Below, piece by piece: positions 20,781 through 30,522 of a stretch of DNA of 64,000 nt (position 1 is the first letter of the stretch; each line of letters opens with the position of its first letter). Source of the DNA: Letharia columbiana (lineage: Eukaryota > Ascomycota > Lecanoromycetes > Lecanorales > Parmeliaceae). The DNA lies in assembly GCF_014066305.1 (NCBI RefSeq), contig NW_023501064.1:531001-595000 (forward strand), in the 5' to 3' direction. A model generated the notes under the pieces. It saw nothing but the letters and a program-made list of their open reading frames with translations. It had not been told where the DNA came from and searched no databases. The position numbers and the translations under genes were made by a program.

Positions 20781-22861
20781 CTATCTCGCGATCCTATATT
20801 TCCCTCTCCTTTGCTCCTCCATCAAGCTTTGCTCCTGACTCGGCAGCGGTCCCCTCCTCCTAACACCTCCGGCTCCAGGTCCCAATCCATCAGTGTCGAT
20901 ACCTGGCAAGCCACCAAAGCCACTGGGGGGCGGAGGAAGCGGCATTCCAGGAGGTGGCTGGAAGCCTGGCGGTAGTAGACCGGGAGGTAGTTTCGACATA
21001 TCGAAGTTCGGAGGCGGTGGTGGTAGGCTACCGCCAAACTGCGGAGGTGGAGGAGGTAGAGTTCCGCTTGCAAGCATTGCTTTGAACTGTTCGGGGTCCA
21101 TCCCTGCGAGGCCGTTTGGAAGATTGGGAGGTGGAGGGGGTATGTTTGGTATGTTTGGGTATCGTCGGGCTGGAGGTCCATCACTTGTGCCATTAGTGGG
21201 CATATTGAGGCCTGGAATACCAGGCAGGACGGGCTGCTTGACGGGCATCTTTTGATCCTGCAGCCCGTCCGCCTCGTCTTCTAATTCTTGCTCTTCCTCT
21301 TCGCGCATCACCTTTCGTCCGCCTCGTCGGTCCCAGGCTCCTTGCGTTTCTGTGGCCGCATCGCCCAGGTGGTATTTGTCGTTGAAGCAATCCGTTTCTC
21401 CCGGCCTTGGGCGTGTCCAGAAACGTGTCGCACGGTCATTGGACCCTGAGGCTAAGATGTGGCCCAGAGGGTGCCAATCGATGGACCAGACCGCAAAGTC
21501 ATGCGCGTATTTGATCGAGTGGGCTGGATATATCGTTTGCGCGGGAGCGCTAGTTGGGTCTGCGCTGTCGTAGGGAGGTAGAGACGTCGATGCCGCCACG
21601 CCAGGTGGTGTATTAGGTTCGTCAAGAAGGAAGTGGCATATGCTGCCATCCGCGCCACCAGTGGATAGTAACGAGCTGTGGATAGGGTGCCAAGCTAAAG
21701 TCGCGATCTTGTCCTGGTTACCTCGGAGGAGGCATATGTCCCGCATCATTCGTAGGTCAAATATACGAGCTGTTTGATCCTGCGCCGCCGTAGCGAGCAA
21801 TTGCCCTCTGTTCGGCTCGAACTTCGTCCTCGAGATAGTGTTCTTATGCCCGTGGAGCGTAGTGAGACATCTGCCAGTCCGCGGATCCCACAACTTCACA
21901 TCATGATCTTTTGATCCAGAAACGAGCAGGCCTTTGGAAGGATGCCAGTCCACGGTCTTGGCGTCCCAACTGTGGCCTGCAAGCACAGACTCTTCGGTGC
22001 CTCCAGCGAAATCGAAAATCTTGAGGGTTTTATCATCGGATGCGGTCACGAACTTGCTGTCATTGGGTGAGAAAGCGAGATCACGAACGGCGTCATTGAA
22101 CCCGTGGGCTTGAACTACTTTGACATTGTTAAACGTAGGCTGCCAATACTTTACAACACCATGCTGCTCTGAGGAAATGAGCCAATCTTCGCCGTGTGAC
22201 CATGCCGCTGCTCGCACGGCGCTGTCATGTGCCTAAGAATCAAACGTTAGCCGTATCTACCAAATCACCATGTGAGACATCACCTACCTGTGAGATTGTC
22301 TCGAAGTTGAAGCCCATGCCATTCCATAGCGTAAACTCTCCAATGCTCGAGCCTGTCAACAGTCGTCGGCCCTCGGGTGTCCATTTCACGACGTTGATTG
22401 GATGCTTGACTTTGTTGAGAGAAGAGTGTAGGAGTTTCGCAGGTACGGCATCGGCGGCGTTTTGGAGCTTTGCAGAAGGCGGGAGCATCTATTCAATGGG
22501 AGGGGTCAGAACTTGTTTGATTTGCTTGTAGCTTGGATTCTCGTGCAGCTACATACATCGACTATGTAGCTTGGGCTTGGCCTCTCCCTCTCCATACGCC
22601 CTCCTCCCTTGTATCGGGGTTGCCGATGTCGCATCCATTGTACCATCGAAGAGGTGTAGTCTGTGACGGGCCCTGTTCCGGAATCAGTGCACGCCATTGC
22701 AAAATGTTAAAGTACGTGAGCTCCAGCAAGTGGACTTGATGCGCAAGGTGTGGGGTGATTCACTGACTTCTTCCAAAGGGCCGACGATGAGGACCATCGT
22801 ATCCGCCTCCACCTCCGAGTCCTCCCCCTCCATAGCCACTGCCATGATATTCCCTGTCCAT
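20781..22861 (-). CDS. PFS2: Polyadenylation factor subunit Pfs2 (WD40, WDR33-like)
   Basis: Four exons: 22861-22768, 22672-22557, 22488-22288, 22232-20781, giving 620 aa. Pfs2 is a scaffold of the cleavage and polyadenylation factor that recognises the poly(A) signal. The N-terminus is Gly-rich ([15 protein letters not shown]) and then [16 protein letters not shown], the conserved pre-propeller segment. Seven WD-type blades follow, for example [69 protein letters not shown]. The C-terminal about 130 residues are Pro-rich ([27 protein letters not shown]). Intron 1 needs the donor GTCAGT rather than the overlapping GTGAAT to keep frame. Confidence 0.95.
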
Positions 22862-23251
22862 GACTACCTTGTATGGAAGGTCATAGTGAAAGGCACTATT
22901 ATGATAGCTAATGTGACAGTAGGACCTACTTAACTTTAGCACTCTGAGCTGCAGAAAGCTTGTTTGACGCGACAAGCGCGCATGCTTGTAAAGTACGGCA
23001 TCCGGGCATAATTCGGGAGATCTGCAAGTGACGTGCGTGCCCCAACCCGGAAAATGTTGTGCATGACAGTTCAAGAACAACATAACAGCGGACATTCCAC
23101 CGCTTGATATGTTTGTCTCCCTTTATCAGCCATGTCTTGCTTACTGTAGACTCAGATAGGTTAATTGTCCAGAAAATTCTAGTACTCGCTATTATAGGTC
23201 CCTCAGAGAAAGAGCTCCCATTTTCGGAACGCTAAGGAAGCATTTGCTTCA
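22862..23251. promoter_or_regulatory. Divergent promoter region PFS2 / DGAT1
   Basis: 390 bp between the divergent starts of the polyadenylation factor and the acyltransferase. No recognised element. Confidence 0.4.
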
Positions 23252-25138
23252 ATGGCAGCAATTGCTCGCACCTTGAGCCCACCAGAGATAGCAAGCCATG
23301 ATGCAACTCCAGCTCACGCCAACGGGAGTGTTCTCTCAAGCAATTCGAGTCCCGTCAATGGAAATGCTACTGGCCCCATTACGAGGGATATTTCGTCCAA
23401 GTACCGACACATCGCTGCAGTTCACTCGAGAGCCCGCACTTCCTGCTTGAGTCGTGACGCAGAATTAACACCTAGTTTTCTTGGTTTCAAAAATCTAATG
23501 GTTATTGTATTAGGTACGTACTTCATGACTGTCAAAAGCTGCGACCCTTGCCGGAAGTACCCAAAACGGGCTAACCAAGACTTCGTGCAGTTGTAATGAA
23601 TCTACGACTGGTCGTTGAAAATTTCATGAAAGTAAGGGAGTTCATGTCTATGCTTTGCTTGATGCGACCCTGACAGCATCTTCAGTACGGAGTTCTTATA
23701 TGTATACGCTGCCATGATTATCGCCGGCAAGACATACTTCTCGGTATTGTTCTCTACCTGCTCGTTCCTTGCCATCTCTTCGTCGCTTATATCATCGAAC
23801 TTGCCGCCGCACACCAAGCCAAAGGTGCCCTTGGTCGTGCCAAACGGCATTCGGAGGATCCTCCGGACAGCGCACAAGCCGCTAAGAGCTTCCGAACAAC
23901 ATGGCTTACCATTGCTTGGGCCCACGGCATCAACGCCACCCTTTCCCTTCTCGTCACAAGCCTCACGGTGTACAACTTGATCCATCATCCCCTCATCGGC
24001 ACCATCTCGGAGGTGCATGCCATCATTGTCTGGCTCAAGATCTGTTCCTACGCTTTTACAAATCGCGACCTACGTCATGCCCTCCTGAAAGCCGACTCTG
24101 CATCCTCTATCCCAGAGCTCTACTCCGTCTGTCCTTATCCAAGGAACATCACCCTCAGCAACCTATCCTACTTCTGGTGGGCACCAACCTTAGTCTATCA
24201 ACCCGTCTATCCCCGCACCTCTACCATCCATTGGCCTTTCATTGCCAAGCGCCTCGCCGAAGCTACCAGTCTCAGCATTTTCATTTGGCTCGCAAGCGCC
24301 CGTACGTACAAATCCGAGCTGATCCTTCCTATTTGATATGGAGCTTGAGTCACAAGACATGCTTCGGGGGCAAAGGGACCTTTTCACTCCCGAGACCTGT
24401 CTAGCAACTCCCAATTTCTGCCGTGAAGAAGCAATGCTGACCTCGAAGTCTGTATAGAATACGCCGCACCACTCCTCCATAATTCTGTTTTCAAGATCGC
24501 CTCCCTTGACCTCCCTTCCATTCTCGAGCGCCTGATGAAGCTTTCCACTATCAGTCTAGTAATTTGGCTAGCCGGCTTCTTCGCCGTTTTCCAATCCGTG
24601 CTCAATGCATTGGCGGAAATTATGAGGTTTGGCGACCGAGAATTCTACACGGAGTGGTGGAACAGTCCGAGCGTTGGCACTTATTGGAGGACCTGGAACA
24701 AGCCTATCTATCATTTCATGAAGAGGCACATCTATGCGCCGTTGGTGGGGAGGGGGTGGAGTTCGAATGCCGCGAGCGCCTGGGTTTTTGTGTTTAGCGG
24801 GGTACTGCACGAACTGTTGGTAGGGGTGCCAACGCACAATATCCTTGGTATGTTCGACTCTCATGATCTCTTGTGACCTTGTCTACCGCTAGAGGGGAGA
24901 GGCTGACCAAGCCCTGTTTCAAGGTGTCGCGTTCATCGGGATGATCGTGCAGATACCGATGATTTATTTTACATTGCCGCTGGAGAGAATGGAAGGTATA
25001 TATGGAAAGCTGTTAGGGAACTGCATTTTCTGGATCAGCTTCTGTCTTGTAGGTCAGCCGCTGGCCGCGCTGTTGTACTTCTTTGCATGGCAAGCCAAGT
25101 ATGGTAGTGTGAGCAAAAATCAAATTTACTCGATGTGA
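23252..25138 (+). CDS. Diacylglycerol/sterol O-acyltransferase (MBOAT, DGAT1-like)
   Basis: Five exons: 23252-23513, 23591-23631, 23686-24301, 24458-24847, 24924-25138, giving 507 aa. Introns are 77, 54, 156 and 76 bp. The predicted protein has the DGAT1/ACAT features KYRHIAAVHSRARTSCLS, LSYFWWAPTLVYQPVYPR, the FYxxWWN motif as FYTEWWNSPSVGTYW, and the catalytic His in FSGVLHELLVG. Eight or so hydrophobic helices place it in the ER membrane, where the family makes triacylglycerol or sterol esters. DGAT1 is more likely than ARE-type by overall pattern, but the substrate cannot be proven from sequence. Exon 2 is only 41 bp. Confidence 0.92.
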
Positions 25139-25505
25139 ATGCAGGGTTATTCCATCATGCAGCAGAACGACTGGACAACGACAACCGAAGAAGTTGTAGT
25201 GTGGTAGAATTCATAACGTGAACATGCGAGGATTACGTGAGGAAGCTGAAATCCTTCCACTCTAAGCGAGATACAAAGGGGTTGAAAGGCCTGGGAAGAA
25301 ACCACCATCTCGGGCCCAGATCCTTCACCTGTTATCTATTGCAACTTTTTCGATCTACTCGATCCAGTTCTTGAAACCATCGCGGATCCTACCAAATTCT
25401 CACTTCTACCCGCCCCCGGCTTGATTTACTGAGCTATCTATGATTCTCATACCTCTACTTCCGTTCAACTGAATCTCTTCAATTTCGATATCGGCATCGA
25501 CCAAG
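25139..25505. other. Intergenic region
   Basis: 367 bp between the acyltransferase stop and the MYND pseudogene; 3' UTR and a presumed former promoter. Nothing else is seen. Confidence 0.4.
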
Positions 25506-26331
25506 ATGACATCGGCCTCAAAATGTGATGTGATGTGCACCAGTGTTCGAATTGCTCAAAAAGTACAACCCATATTTGCAAGGCCTGCAAAGCGATGCCC
25601 AACGCCACCGATGGACAAGTTTCAAGCGCATGGTACTCCGGGGCGGAATGTCAAAAGGCCCACTGGACTGAGCACAAGGCCCGGTGTAAAGCTGCGCAGG
25701 CGCGACAAGCTTTGTATCGTGCCGGGGGAATGGCGCAGCAGATTTTCTATCTGTACACCAAAACCATCTACATGTGATATCCTGGGCGGATTGAAAAAAC
25801 TGGAACAACTTGGCTTATACATCCCGGAGTCTACACCGGTACAAGCCAACTGATGTCATTCCCATATGAGAGAGTCCCAGACGTGCATGACCAAGACGCG
25901 CTCCTGACCTATCAAAGCCGCAGTACAGCTGTCTCGGAGATGCACCATATTGTCAAAATTCTGCTCAGAGGTAAGGCGTCATCAGACTACTTCGATCAAG
26001 CTTCACACTGACCGGAGCTAGGTCTCTACCCCAAAGTCGACGAAGTCAGTCGCTTTCTCAAGGGCGCCGTCCTTAGCAATGCCGGCGGCCGCGTCAATGC
26101 CGACGCCTTGAGGAGCATCATGGTGCTTGACAGCATGGCGGGAGTGGGCACTGTGATGGTGGTTTACCCTACTGGTGACACGATCCCATCCATCCTTCCT
26201 CCTACCTGCATACACCCTGGCAGAAAAAGCTGACCGGAATCGCGTGTCGGATAGATGGCGGCCGGGCACAAATCACCGACGACATGCTTAAGATGAAGCT
26301 TAAAGAGCGGGTGGGTTTGGAGAAAGAGTAA
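25506..26331 (+). pseudogene. Degraded MYND zinc-finger gene
   Basis: The segment encodes a recognisable MYND finger: CSNCSKSTTHICKACKAM, then a C...H...C end (ECQKAHWTEHKARCKAA). Three lesions are visible. A 5-bp tandem duplication (GATGT twice, 25527-25536) puts the ATG at 25506 out of frame with the finger. An in-frame TGA at 25775-25777 interrupts KTIYM / YPGRIEKTGTTWLIHPG, after which coding potential continues. A frameshift near 26,150-26,230 separates DSMAGVGTVMVVYP from the tail KLTGIACRIDGGRAQITDD. A normal 51-bp intron (25971-26021) is preserved. The MYND family mediates protein-protein contacts, often in transcription. The damage looks fairly recent. Confidence 0.72.
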
Positions 26332-26955
26332 AAGGCGAATACGATGGACTTTGGAGTGATGAAGAAGTAGATCTTAACTTTCTCGTCTTGCGATGATTTC
26401 GGGTGCTGATCGAGGTTATTTGCAGTATGAAATAGTCCCTCGTGGACGATATGGACGCCCTCAAAGCGTCACCATATCGCAAGAAGGGCTTGACGGTTTT
26501 TGGCTTCCTTTTTGATATCATTAAGGGTACGGTCACAGACGTTGAGGATTTGTGATTGGACGATTCTGTGGGGAAGAAGCCGGCGTTATGTGGAATATGC
26601 TTCTTCAGTCAGCAGATTCCTTTTGCTCAAAACGGTTGGAGATCAGACTCGAGTATTCAGCGTGACGTTGATATGTATAACTCAAGACTGGTACGGATCG
26701 TCCCCAATTTACCAGGCAATTGATCCTGCTTATCTATCGTCGATATTGGGCCAGTAATTTTCTTGTCTCTGACCCGGCTAGCTGATCGATCGCCCACGCA
26801 ATCATCTCGCATTGTAGCGACACTCGACTCCCGCTTGCCGACGGACCGAACCTGCTTTATACAGACAGTTGAGACATAATACTAAAGTGTCACATCACCA
26901 CAACATGACACTTCTAACTTTCTCCATTATCGTCACAGTAGACTAGAGACCGTCG
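26332..26955. other. Intergenic region
   Basis: About 620 bp after the MYND relic and before the secreted gene. It carries short open frames only; no protein family or repeat is recognised. Confidence 0.4.
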
Positions 26956-27773
26956 ATGGCGCACAGGAAGGTTTGCAGGCCCTTCATCCTGCTTTTCCTC
27001 CTTCTCCGAGCCCATGCCATCGTCACGTTGGCAATCTCCCCCACGAACCCCGTGTCTTTGCTCAACGACACGATGATAGCTCCAGCGTCAACGCCACTTG
27101 CAGGACTCATCTCTCAGAACGCGACCTCACCGAGCCTCAGTCAAAACATGATCGACTACCGCATCGTCGGCACGCCCCTCGTCCTCCGCATCACCGAAAC
27201 CGGTCAGACTTTCAGCCAACGCTCTGTGAACCGAGTCATCGACGCCGCCATCCGCCGCATCGTTGGGAAAATCAACAGCGGCGCTGGAAGCAAACCCATA
27301 GACGGGGGCAGGTTCTGGCAGTTGTCTTCCGATATAGAAGTGCGCTTTGACGCGATATCGGATGGGCAACTTACGTATTTCTTGTTGGGTAAGCAATTTC
27401 CCCGTTGGCGGTGGTGATTTTCTCGACAACAGAGGATCTATTACGCGGCAGCAATCATTGTTCTATTCATCTCTGATGTCCCTGCTTGCCCAGCCTGCAT
27501 CGTATCCCAAGCTCCATTCCGGCGAACGAAGTGCTGATTCCCGAAACCCTCGCAGGCGATGCCATTGCAGGAGCCTGGCAGTACATGAACGAGCCATGGA
27601 GTAGCTTTCGGGAAATCGTCTTTGATATAGTGCTTGCTGGCAGAGGTTGGGACTACATCGGGTATGGCCGTTTTGCCAAGTACGGGCCCTTTCCTCCTCC
27701 TCCTTCACCTCCTGGACCATCTTCTTCTTCTTTAAGCCGGAGCACAAACCCTGCGCCGAACGATATCGAGTAG
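26956..27773 (+). CDS. Small secreted protein, unknown function
   Basis: Two exons, best fit 26956-27374 and 27494-27773, giving about 232 aa. The leader RPFILLFLLLRAHAIVTLA is a clear signal peptide and there are Asn-X-Ser/Thr sites in the first 60 residues. The middle (FSQRSVNRVIDAAIRRIVGK; SSDIEVRFDAISDGQLTY) and exon 2 (PETLAGDAIAGAWQYM; VFDIVLAGRGWDYIGYGRF) resemble a class of secreted fungal proteins with two-layer alternating strands and helices; I recall no function. The better-looking donor GTAAGC at 27389 does not keep frame with any acceptor, so the weaker GTATTT donor at 27375 was chosen. A frameshift is the alternative. The C-terminus is Pro/Ser-rich low complexity. Confidence 0.55.
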
Positions 27774-28252
27774 AGAGTCGCGATAGAGGGGTGTCCTGGA
27801 GAGGCGAGTGCATGAAAGGGACTCTCCATTCACCGTGGGCCTTTGCAGCCATCACGTGGTGTATAGCCTAGACTTAGGAAGGAATATCCTTGCGACTGGG
27901 GTAACACGGACAGCTTGTGATTCATTAGGTGAGATTCCTTGATGGAACCGATAGTCAGATGTCATGGAGGCGGAGCAGGAAACGTAGATGGTTCAAAGGG
28001 AAATATGGTAACACCGCCTTGTCTGCTCGGCGGTAAGTCTGTAATCCTGACCACGAAGTCCAACCTTTGCGAGTTAGAAACTCAATTCAGGAGGTACGAA
28101 CGCTACCCCTCCGATCTGCCATGAAAAGACATGGATTTCTGATCTTACAATCATAGCGAAGGAGTGACGTGTCAGGCAGGAAGTCGGAATCTTAATTTGT
28201 ATGGAGCTCAGAAGGTCGTGCAGGGTCCAGGAACCTAAGAATGCCCTTCCGA
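27774..28252. other. Intergenic region with antisense coding relic
   Basis: Between the secreted gene and the Mutator-like element. On the minus strand 27,975-28,125 reads RLDFVVRITDLPPS with a stop codon upstream, similar to segments at 30.8 kb and 33.4 kb (see findings). No intact gene. Confidence 0.5.
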
Positions 28253-28261
28253 GTTGATCGC
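28253..28261. repeat. Target-site duplication, left copy
   Basis: GTTGATCGC immediately before the left terminal inverted repeat. It is identical to the 9 bp immediately after the right one. Confidence 0.93.
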
Positions 28262-28406
28262 GGGCGAATTACTAATTCATACCCCGAAAGTATGGATCCT
28301 TACCGAATCATACCCCTAATTACTAAATCATACCCCTACACCAAATTTCACCCAAATATGGGGTATGATTCGGTAATTTGCCATTGCTTGGGGTATGATT
28401 TGGTAA
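28262..28406 (+). repeat. Left terminal inverted repeat (145 bp)
   Basis: Pairs with 29020-29164 in inverted orientation. It contains ACCGAATCATACCCCTAATT-type units in both directions, so each arm is itself partly palindromic. Confidence 0.93.
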
Positions 28407-28589
28407 GGATTCGTACTTTCTACAGTGGTCTACTTGAGTAGCCTACTTATAGATACACCTAGGTGCCTATTAGAAATTATTCCTTTAGGGCCCCTACGGA
28501 GGCCTAAATAGGGGTGTCTGTAGCATAAAGTGTAGGATAACCTGGGTATTTAAGAGGGCCCCGGAAGCGTTTTCGGGGTAGTGAACTGT

Positions 28590-28821
28590 TAGTAGCGGCC
28601 TCTACGGGGGCCCTGCGAAGGCCCTGCGGGGGCAAATATTTAGGTCCAAATAGGGGTGTTCTGGCTGTTAAGCGTAGACACCCCCGGGACCAGCCTTTTT
28701 AGCTGAGTTGCTAATAATAGTGTCTACAACAGTACGCTTTACAGCCAGAACACCCCTATTTGGACCTAAATATTTGGCCCCATAGGGCTTTCGCAGGGCC
28801 CCCGTGGGGGTCGCTGCTAAT
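28590..28821. repeat. Internal inverted repeat of the Mutator-like element
   Basis: Arms 28590-28681 and 28720-28821 are inverted copies, sharing AAATATTTAGGTCCAAATAG and the GGGTGTTCTGGCTGT segment, around a 38-bp loop. The outer parts carry the ACGGGGGCCCTGCGAA module also found at 11.5 kb. Confidence 0.88.
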
Positions 28822-29019
28822 ATGAACCCCGTAAACCTTAAAGCGCAGGGTGTGATTTGGCCTTCGAGCAGTCGAAATTGCCCCCACTCGACTTTCATCT
28901 GATGTTTTCAGACTGATAGAATTCTCATCAAATACGGTTGGAGAAAATCCCTTACTTCTATGGTCAGACAGGCCAGATCGCGGATTATCTCCTTCGTAGT
29001 TTGAGGCCATTTTGATAAC

Positions 29020-29164
29020 TTATCGAATCATACCCCAAGCACTGGCAAATTACCGAATCATACCCCATATTTGGGTCGATTTTGGTGTAGGGGTATGATT
29101 CGGTAATTAGGGGTATGATTCGGTAAGGATCCATACTTTCGGGGTATGATTCGGTAATTTGCCC
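29020..29164 (-). repeat. Right terminal inverted repeat (145 bp)
   Basis: Inverted partner of 28262-28406. Differences are mainly ACTAAATC versus ACCGAATC, i.e. C/T and G/A changes. Confidence 0.93.
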
Positions 29165-29173
29165 GTTGATCGC
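29165..29173. repeat. Target-site duplication, right copy
   Basis: GTTGATCGC, identical to the left copy at 28253-28261. Confidence 0.93.
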
Positions 29174-29955
29174 CGTCAGCTAAGCATATGGGCAGCCTTG
29201 TTCTATGTTGTATGAAATAGAATGGTATCGAGATTTGGCCCCCACAATTCCCAGCCACCTGGATTTGTCCGGAGAAATCAATCCGTCTGTTCTACACAAC
29301 GCACACCCGATATTTCAACAAATGGTACGTGATATATAGAAATGCCAAGACACGCTAGTCCCTCTCCCCTAAACATCACCTTTCTCCGCCCGTCTACCTA
29401 CGAGAGGCACCCCGCGCCTTACCACCTCGATCTCTTCTTCCCATCCCGCAATTTCCCAAAGGCATCACTCCTCCCTCGTGCGATCCGCCCTCCAGACATG
29501 CCGCCCAAGTAGGTAGAGTGAGTGAGTGAGTGGGAAGAAGGCACCGACGAGACCCCGAACCATGCGGGCGCAGCAAGGCAATCGACCTACTCCCCGTAGA
29601 TGCGACTTGCACGGATACATCCAGATCCAAAGTTAGGTGCAACGTCCTAAAAGTGAACGTTCGTGCATGCAAAGGATCCGAATCGCGATAAGCGATATAC
29701 ACATTATATATGCGCGTGCCTTGTTTCGCCCCCCCCCCTTTCGTCTGTTCTTGTACCCGCATTATCACTGAATCAGAAGTCCTGTTGTTCTTTCTTGCCT
29801 CCTCTGGAATTTTCGAATCCGGAGGCTTGGTCCACACCATTTCCAAAGGCCTTCGTTAGGAAGTCGATTTTCATTTGTGTGCAGCAAACGCGTCGCATGT
29901 TGGCAAGAAAGAAAAAGAGAAAGGAGCTCCAGTCGAGCTCTCCAACAACATCACC
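29174..29955. other. Intergenic region upstream of secreted gene
   Basis: About 780 bp with a 10-C run near 29,730 and a short GTGAGTGAGTGA repeat near 29,520. Presumably the promoter of the downstream gene. No other feature. Confidence 0.4.
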
Positions 29956-30522
29956 ATGAACATCTTGCCGGAATGCATCCTCCCTATCCTACTCACAACA
30001 TTCCTTGTCGCCAATAGTATAAACGCATCTCCCATCAATAATGCCCTTGACCTCCTATCCCTCGCCGCCACCACCACCCCTCCTTCCAACCTCACCCTCC
30101 CCATCCCCATCCTCGGCGACCCCTACTCCTGCTTCGACGCCTACCTCTTCAACGACCGCCGCGCCAAAGTCAGCGACTGCACCCGCGCCGCCGCCTTCCT
30201 GCCCAACCGCCACGAACCCGGGACGTTCCACCGCGGCGACTCGGACGCCGATCCATTCGCCCTACCTTACGTGGAGACCTACCACTCCTGCTCCGTCAAG
30301 GTCGATCTCAAGTTCGGAAGGCCCGACGAAGGGTCGTGGCTCAGTGTCAATATCGCGGTGAAGAAGATTATAGAGGCTTGTATGGTGGGGCAGTATCCGA
30401 TCGGGCAGACGGGTGGCGTCACGACGGCGGGGACTGAGGGCAGGATTGCCGTTACGGTGGGGAAGACGCAAGCTGTGTTGGGATTGGGGACGAATGAGAC
30501 GGGTCTTCGTGGTTCGGATTGA
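29956..30522 (+). CDS. Small secreted cysteine-containing protein
   Basis: Single exon, 188 aa from the ATG at 29956; the open frame extends upstream but without ATG. The signal peptide is ILPECILPILLTTFLVANSINA. The mature part has the spacing C...(V)SDCTRAAAFLP...FHRG...LPYVETYHSCSVKVDL...SVNIAVKKIIEAC...GGVTTAGTEGRIAVTVG. This DC/LP/SC/C/GG pattern is one I associate with a family of predicted fungal secreted proteins whose function is unknown. Asn-linked glycosylation sites are present. It is a plausible effector-like protein, but nothing in the sequence shows a host role. Confidence 0.75.
   Translation: MNILPECILPILLTTFLVANSINASPINNALDLLSLAATTTPPSNLTLPIPILGDPYSCFDAYLFNDRRAKVSDCTRAAAFLPNRHEPGTFHRGDSDADPFALPYVETYHSCSVKVDLKFGRPDEGSWLSVNIAVKKIIEACMVGQYPIGQTGGVTTAGTEGRIAVTVGKTQAVLGLGTNETGLRGSD

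Larger units (their letters stand above)
28262..29164. mobile_element. Non-autonomous Mutator-like element (903 bp)
   Basis: The element begins GGGCGAATTAC and ends GTAATTTGCCC. Its terminal inverted repeats are 145 bp each and about 90 percent identical by eye. It is flanked by perfect 9-bp direct repeats GTTGATCGC. Long inverted repeats plus a 9-bp duplication are the hallmark of Mutator-like elements; hAT elements give 8 bp and Tc1 elements TA. It encodes no transposase. Inside, a 100-bp-arm inverted repeat forms a second hairpin (28590-28821), and on the minus strand an ATG at 29010 opens a short frame (MASNYEGDNPRSGLSDHRS) that looks like a truncated gene start. The TIRs contain repeated copies of GGTATGATTCGGTAA in both orientations. 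Confidence 0.9.

Noticed and set aside
28262..29164. Interpretation of the TIR element as hAT or Tc1/mariner
   Set aside because: The direct flanking repeat is 9 bp and not 8 bp or TA, and the TIRs are far longer than usual for those groups.
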